The translations under genes and the position numbers were made by a program. Positions 61,329 to 64,000 of a stretch of 64,000 nucleotides of DNA are shown in pieces. Every line of letters begins with the position of its first letter. Positions within the stretch are counted from its first letter, which is position 1. Below the pieces are notes generated by a model. The model had not been told where the DNA came from and searched no databases. It saw only the letters and a program-made list of their open reading frames with translations. The stretch is from Embleya sp049739465 (GTDB taxonomy: Bacteria; Actinomycetota; Actinomycetes; Streptomycetales; Streptomycetaceae), in NCBI RefSeq assembly GCF_049739465.1, contig NZ_JBMHHY010000010.1, positions 254,764 through 318,763 of the forward strand. Direction: 5' to 3'.

Positions 61329-61934
61329 CCGCGACGGCCATGCCAACGTTCGCACCCGCCGGCCGCCACCCGGGCTCGCAGCGTCGGGCAGTGGGCCGAT
61401 CCGCCTGGAACGCCGGACGGAGTATCCCGAGCGTTGCCGGTTGCGGAGTCGGCACATCGGGTGCCGGCCGGCGAGGATGCCCCGCACGCGAACGGCATGG
61501 GCGCGACCCGACCGTGGCGGGCCCGCGAATGGGCAGGACATACTCCGCAGGGTCGGGGTTGGTGTCGTCGCCGGAACGGCGGTACGTACCGACGAATTGC
61601 CGCTCGGCCGGACACACGCTTGTGCCTCGACCTCGACCCGGGGGCTCGACGAACGGAGCGATCTCGCCCGCGACTTCGCCGATGCCGACGTACCCGCGCC
61701 CCGTGGAGTTCGTCCCGGCAGCCGTCGGCAGGTTTCGCAGGCGCTCCTCAACGCGGTGACCTCGCGTTCGACGCAGGGCCCTGGTCCAGTGGTCGGCGAC
61801 GAGTTCGCCACCTTCGCGGCCGGGCCGGGTGCTCGCGCGTCACCCGCACAACCGCATCCGTCGGGGCGGTCCGAGAGCGGCGCGCAGGTCGATGGCCGTT
61901 CCCTCGTCGGCCGGGCCCGGTCGTCGCACAGCCG
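61329..61934. other. Gap without recognisable gene
   Basis: About 600 bases downstream of the zinc-ribbon gene. Frames on both strands have mixed composition; nothing is recognised. Some of it may be further transposon debris, given the Tn3 fragment that follows. Confidence 0.4.
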
Positions 61935-62115
61935 GTGACGGCGACGGTGAGGAGCGGGCTGCTGATCCGGCAGGTTCTGGTCGAGCCGAAGTGGGCCGAC
62001 CGGCTCACCGACGCCGACCGGCGGGGCCTGTCGCCGCCGTTCCGGACCCACGTGGACTTTGCGGCAGGTTCGAGCCGGACATGGCCTCCGGCCTCGACCT
62101 CGCACGGGAACAGGC
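61935..62115 (+). pseudogene. Tn3-family transposase C-terminal relic
   Basis: The frame reads VLVEPKWADRLTDADRRGLS, then PPFRTHVDF, and after a frame change GRFEPDMASGLDLA. This matches the C terminus of Tn3 transposases (..P.WADRLT.EDRRGLTPLFW.HV.PYG.F.LDM..RLDL). No other part of the transposon is seen. Confidence 0.55.
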
Positions 62116-62687
62116 CGGTTCGTCCTCGGCGCACGTACGCCTGATCGCGTCCGCGTGCGCGGCGGCCGAACGCACAGTGTGGCGACGCCCGGCCGCCGTC
62201 CGCAGGAACGACGCCGACACCACCGCGACCGGAACCCGTTTCACCCGCACTCCCGAGATACGGCACCTCTGGCACTGCGGGTCGGAACACCACCGCCGTA
62301 TTCCGGGAACCGGCCGTCCGGGCTGTGCCCTATGACATGAGCCGCGAGACCCTACGACGTGCAGCGTTCGGTGCTCGTGCCTTTGGGCCCAGGGTTGCGC
62401 TTCCCGTGGTCGGTTCCGCGCGCCGGTGGCCGTCCCGAGGCCGCCCGGCCTGCGTACGCCGTAGCGGGTCGGTCTCCGCTCACCCGGGCGTCGATATCGG
62501 CACCGGCACGGTCCGCTCCATCCGGTCCGCGAACGTGATGGGCGTGGATGGTGGCCTGTCGATGTTCTTGGGCACTGTCGTGGCAATGGCGCGTCGTCCC
62601 TGCGACGACGGGGGATGATCCGGATCCGTCGGCCCGGCGACAGGGGGCCGGGTGGTGCGTCACACTGGGCGGACCACCTCGAGAGGA
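62116..62687. other. Gap without recognisable gene
   Basis: About 570 bases with no frame of convincing quality on either strand. It separates the Tn3 relic from a weak candidate gene. Confidence 0.35.
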
Positions 62688-62965
62688 TGAACAGCGAGTC
62701 CGACGACGACCAGGTCCCGATCTACGAGAGCGTTGCCGACGTCCAACTCGAGCGGCGGGTCGCCGCCCTGGAGCGGCTCGCCGAGGCCAGGGACGTCCCG
62801 GACCGCACGGAAGCGCCGGCCGTCCGGCAGACCCGCACGCAGAACAGGAGCCTCGAGGCGATGCCCCACGCGCGTTCGTGCCGTCGCATCGCGACCGCCG
62901 CGACGACCACGGTCGTCGGACCGACGTACAATGCCAGGATTTTGAGCGCGACCAGCCTCTTGTAG
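62688..62965 (+). CDS. Uncertain small protein
   Basis: The plus-strand frame from ATG 62688 begins SESDDDQVPIYESVADVQLE, RRVAALERLAEARD, an acidic start with a helix and good codon usage that fades in the second half. The opposite strand over 62860-63060 has a rival frame (SEDERRRRRAGTD then YYKRLVALKILALYVGPTTV) that looks like a small membrane protein. I cannot decide which is real. Confidence 0.3.
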
Positions 62966-63214
62966 TACCTCGGATCGGCGATGGAGTCCGTCCCCGCCCG
63001 ACGTCTGCGTCGCTCGTCCTCCGACAGTTGGCGCCTCTCCTCGAAGAGATCGGGCGACGCCTCGGCGGCGGGCCGGGGCGAGACCCGATACCGGCAACGG
63101 ACGGTCGACTCGCCACCCACCTCACCGCGGCAAGGTCGATGCTCGGGCGTCGAGACCGTCGGGCACTGCGCCGCGACCTGCGTTGCCGCTCGGGCAACAT
63201 CCTCACGGGCGGGT

Positions 63215-63240
63215 TGAGGGGCCTTGCATTTTCCGGACAC
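63215..63240. mobile_element. Inverted-repeat end of an IS3-family element
   Basis: TGAGGGGCCTTGCATTTTCC, followed by GGACAC, has the TG...GGACAC form typical of IS3-family ends and lies just outside the stop of the transposase gene. The opposite end is beyond the window, so the element spans from 63215 to past 64000. Confidence 0.55.
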
Positions 63241-63255
63241 GTTCGCTTCGGTCGT

Positions 63256-64000
63256 TTACGCCGCCAGTCCGAGTTGCCTGTGCTCGTTCAGGACTTCCAG
63301 TGGCGTGCGATATCCCAGACGTGCGTGGATTCGTCGGCGGTTATAGAACCCTTCGATGTATCTGACAACCTCGCGGCGCGCCTTCGCGTGGTCCGTGAAG
63401 ACGTAGCGGTTCAACCATTCGTTCTTCAGTGTGCCGAAGAAGGATTCCGCCATCGAATTGTCCCAGCACACTCCGGTACGTCCGACCGACTGGCGGATGC
63501 CGTGACGACTCGGGGCTCGGGCGAATTCCTCGGATGTGTGGTTGCTGCCGCGATCCGAATGGAATATCGCACCTTTCCCGATGTCGATGCGTCGGCGGGC
63601 CATGTCGAGTGCCGCGGTGACGAGTGAGGTCTTGTAATGGTCCGCCATTGCCCAACCGACGACCGCTTTGCTGTGGCAGTCGATCACCGTGGCGAGATGG
63701 AGGAATCCCTCCCGGGTCGGAATGTAGGTGACATCGCCGACGAGTTTGACACCCGGCCGGTCCGCGGCGAAGTCCCGGCGGACCAGGTCGGGGATGCGCG
63801 GGTGCGATCCGTCCGCCCGGGTCGTGACAACGCGCCACGGCCGAGGCTGACAGGGGACGAGCCCCAGGTCACGCATCAACGCTCGGACGAGTTCCGGGCA
63901 GGCGGTCTCGCCGGAACGGGCCGGGACGGCGTGGACGCGGCGATATCCGTAGGTCTCGTGATTCGCCGCGAGGATCTCCTTGATCGCCGCCTTCAAGCGG
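63256..64000 (-). CDS. IS3-family transposase OrfB, 5' part beyond the window
   Basis: The minus-strand frame is open to the window edge and encodes the C-terminal ~248 residues of an IS3 transposase: HETYGYRRVHAVPARSG, then the integrase core with the DDE residues in KLVGDVTYIPTREGFLHLAT, AIFHSDRGSNHTSEEFA and DNSMAESFFGTLKNEW, and the terminal NRRRIHARLGYRTPLEVLNE. No break is visible, so unlike the other transposase pieces in this window it may be active. Together with an upstream OrfA it would move the element by copy-and-paste. Confidence 0.9.
   Translation of the reverse strand, partial: RLKAAIKEILAANHETYGYRRVHAVPARSGETACPELVRALMRDLGLVPCQPRPWRVVTTRADGSHPRIPDLVRRDFAADRPGVKLVGDVTYIPTREGFLHLATVIDCHSKAVVGWAMADHYKTSLVTAALDMARRRIDIGKGAIFHSDRGSNHTSEEFARAPSRHGIRQSVGRTGVCWDNSMAESFFGTLKNEWLNRYVFTDHAKARREVVRYIEGFYNRRRIHARLGYRTPLEVLNEHRQLGLAA

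Noticed and set aside
62722..63240. Minus-strand membrane-protein-like frame as a firm gene
   Set aside because: A competing plus-strand frame overlaps it, no ribosome-binding site is clear, and its second half is low quality.

Overview
The window is high-GC actinobacterial DNA. Codons favour G or C in third position, GTG starts and GTGA/ATGA overlaps are common, and the gene types (RheA-type regulator with an Hsp20, LacI-controlled ABC/glycosidase operons, FxLD-type methyltransferase, DUF2267, TPR-XRE regulators) point to Streptomyces, Kitasatospora or Embleya. The very high density of decayed genes and transposase stumps suggests an accessory, arm-like region. All calls were made by reading; no database search was run.

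Layout. 0-5 kb: end of an acyltransferase gene, a TPR regulator, an ISAs1 stump and a 2-hydroxyacid dehydrogenase. 5-22.2 kb: a carbohydrate/uronate utilisation locus. It has a lipoprotein-plus-two-permease sugar importer under a LacI-type operator, a GH29 fucosidase, a Tat-exported PL6 polyuronide lyase, a TIM-barrel isomerase, an SGNH esterase and a LacI regulator. It also has a glucuronate branch (uxaC, uxuB, relic of a GH2 beta-glucuronidase) interleaved with nickel-pincer cofactor genes (larC, a larA homologue and an in-frame larE-larB chimera). The branch was tandemly duplicated: one copy kept uxuB and lost uxaC, the other kept uxaC and lost uxuB, and each has its own palindromic operator. 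With no mannonate dehydratase in view, the LarA homologue is a plausible 2-epimerase joining mannonate to gluconate.

22-28 kb: DUF2267 protein, Hsp20 and RheA-like repressor around a perfect RheA-type operator, then two related ~460-nt intergenic elements (promoter-like start, strong terminal hairpin) that look like paralogous non-coding RNAs or leaders. 28-42 kb: a graveyard of ISL3, IS256, Mu-like and serine-recombinase pieces, a phosphatase/kinase/anti-sigma relic, an FxLD-type methyltransferase relic and a SUKH relic. Intact genes here include an AraC regulator, a HEAT-repeat protein, a small secreted protein, and a secreted lectin next to a secreted protein with pore-former-like strands. 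42-47.5 kb: broken GH1, GH20 and NRPS genes around an intact SGNH esterase.

48-60 kb: a compact operon for a complex-I/hydrogenase-4-like membrane complex whose large subunit lacks the nickel-ligand cysteines. It is followed by an ArsR-family regulator, a SulP anion transporter with STAS domain and a malic-enzyme-like protein that appears to have lost its catalytic residues. The hyf-like operon, arsR-sulP and a third arsR relic share an upstream motif with identical spacing, so they probably form one regulon. One membrane subunit gene is interrupted by a 28-bp tandem duplication. 60-64 kb: three small genes (one a 58-residue membrane protein), a Tn3 stump and an IS3-family element running off the window.

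A recurrent theme is decay by in-frame or near-in-frame internal deletion joining short stretches of similarity (larE-larB, uxaC, kinase-anti-sigma, GH20, methyltransferase).
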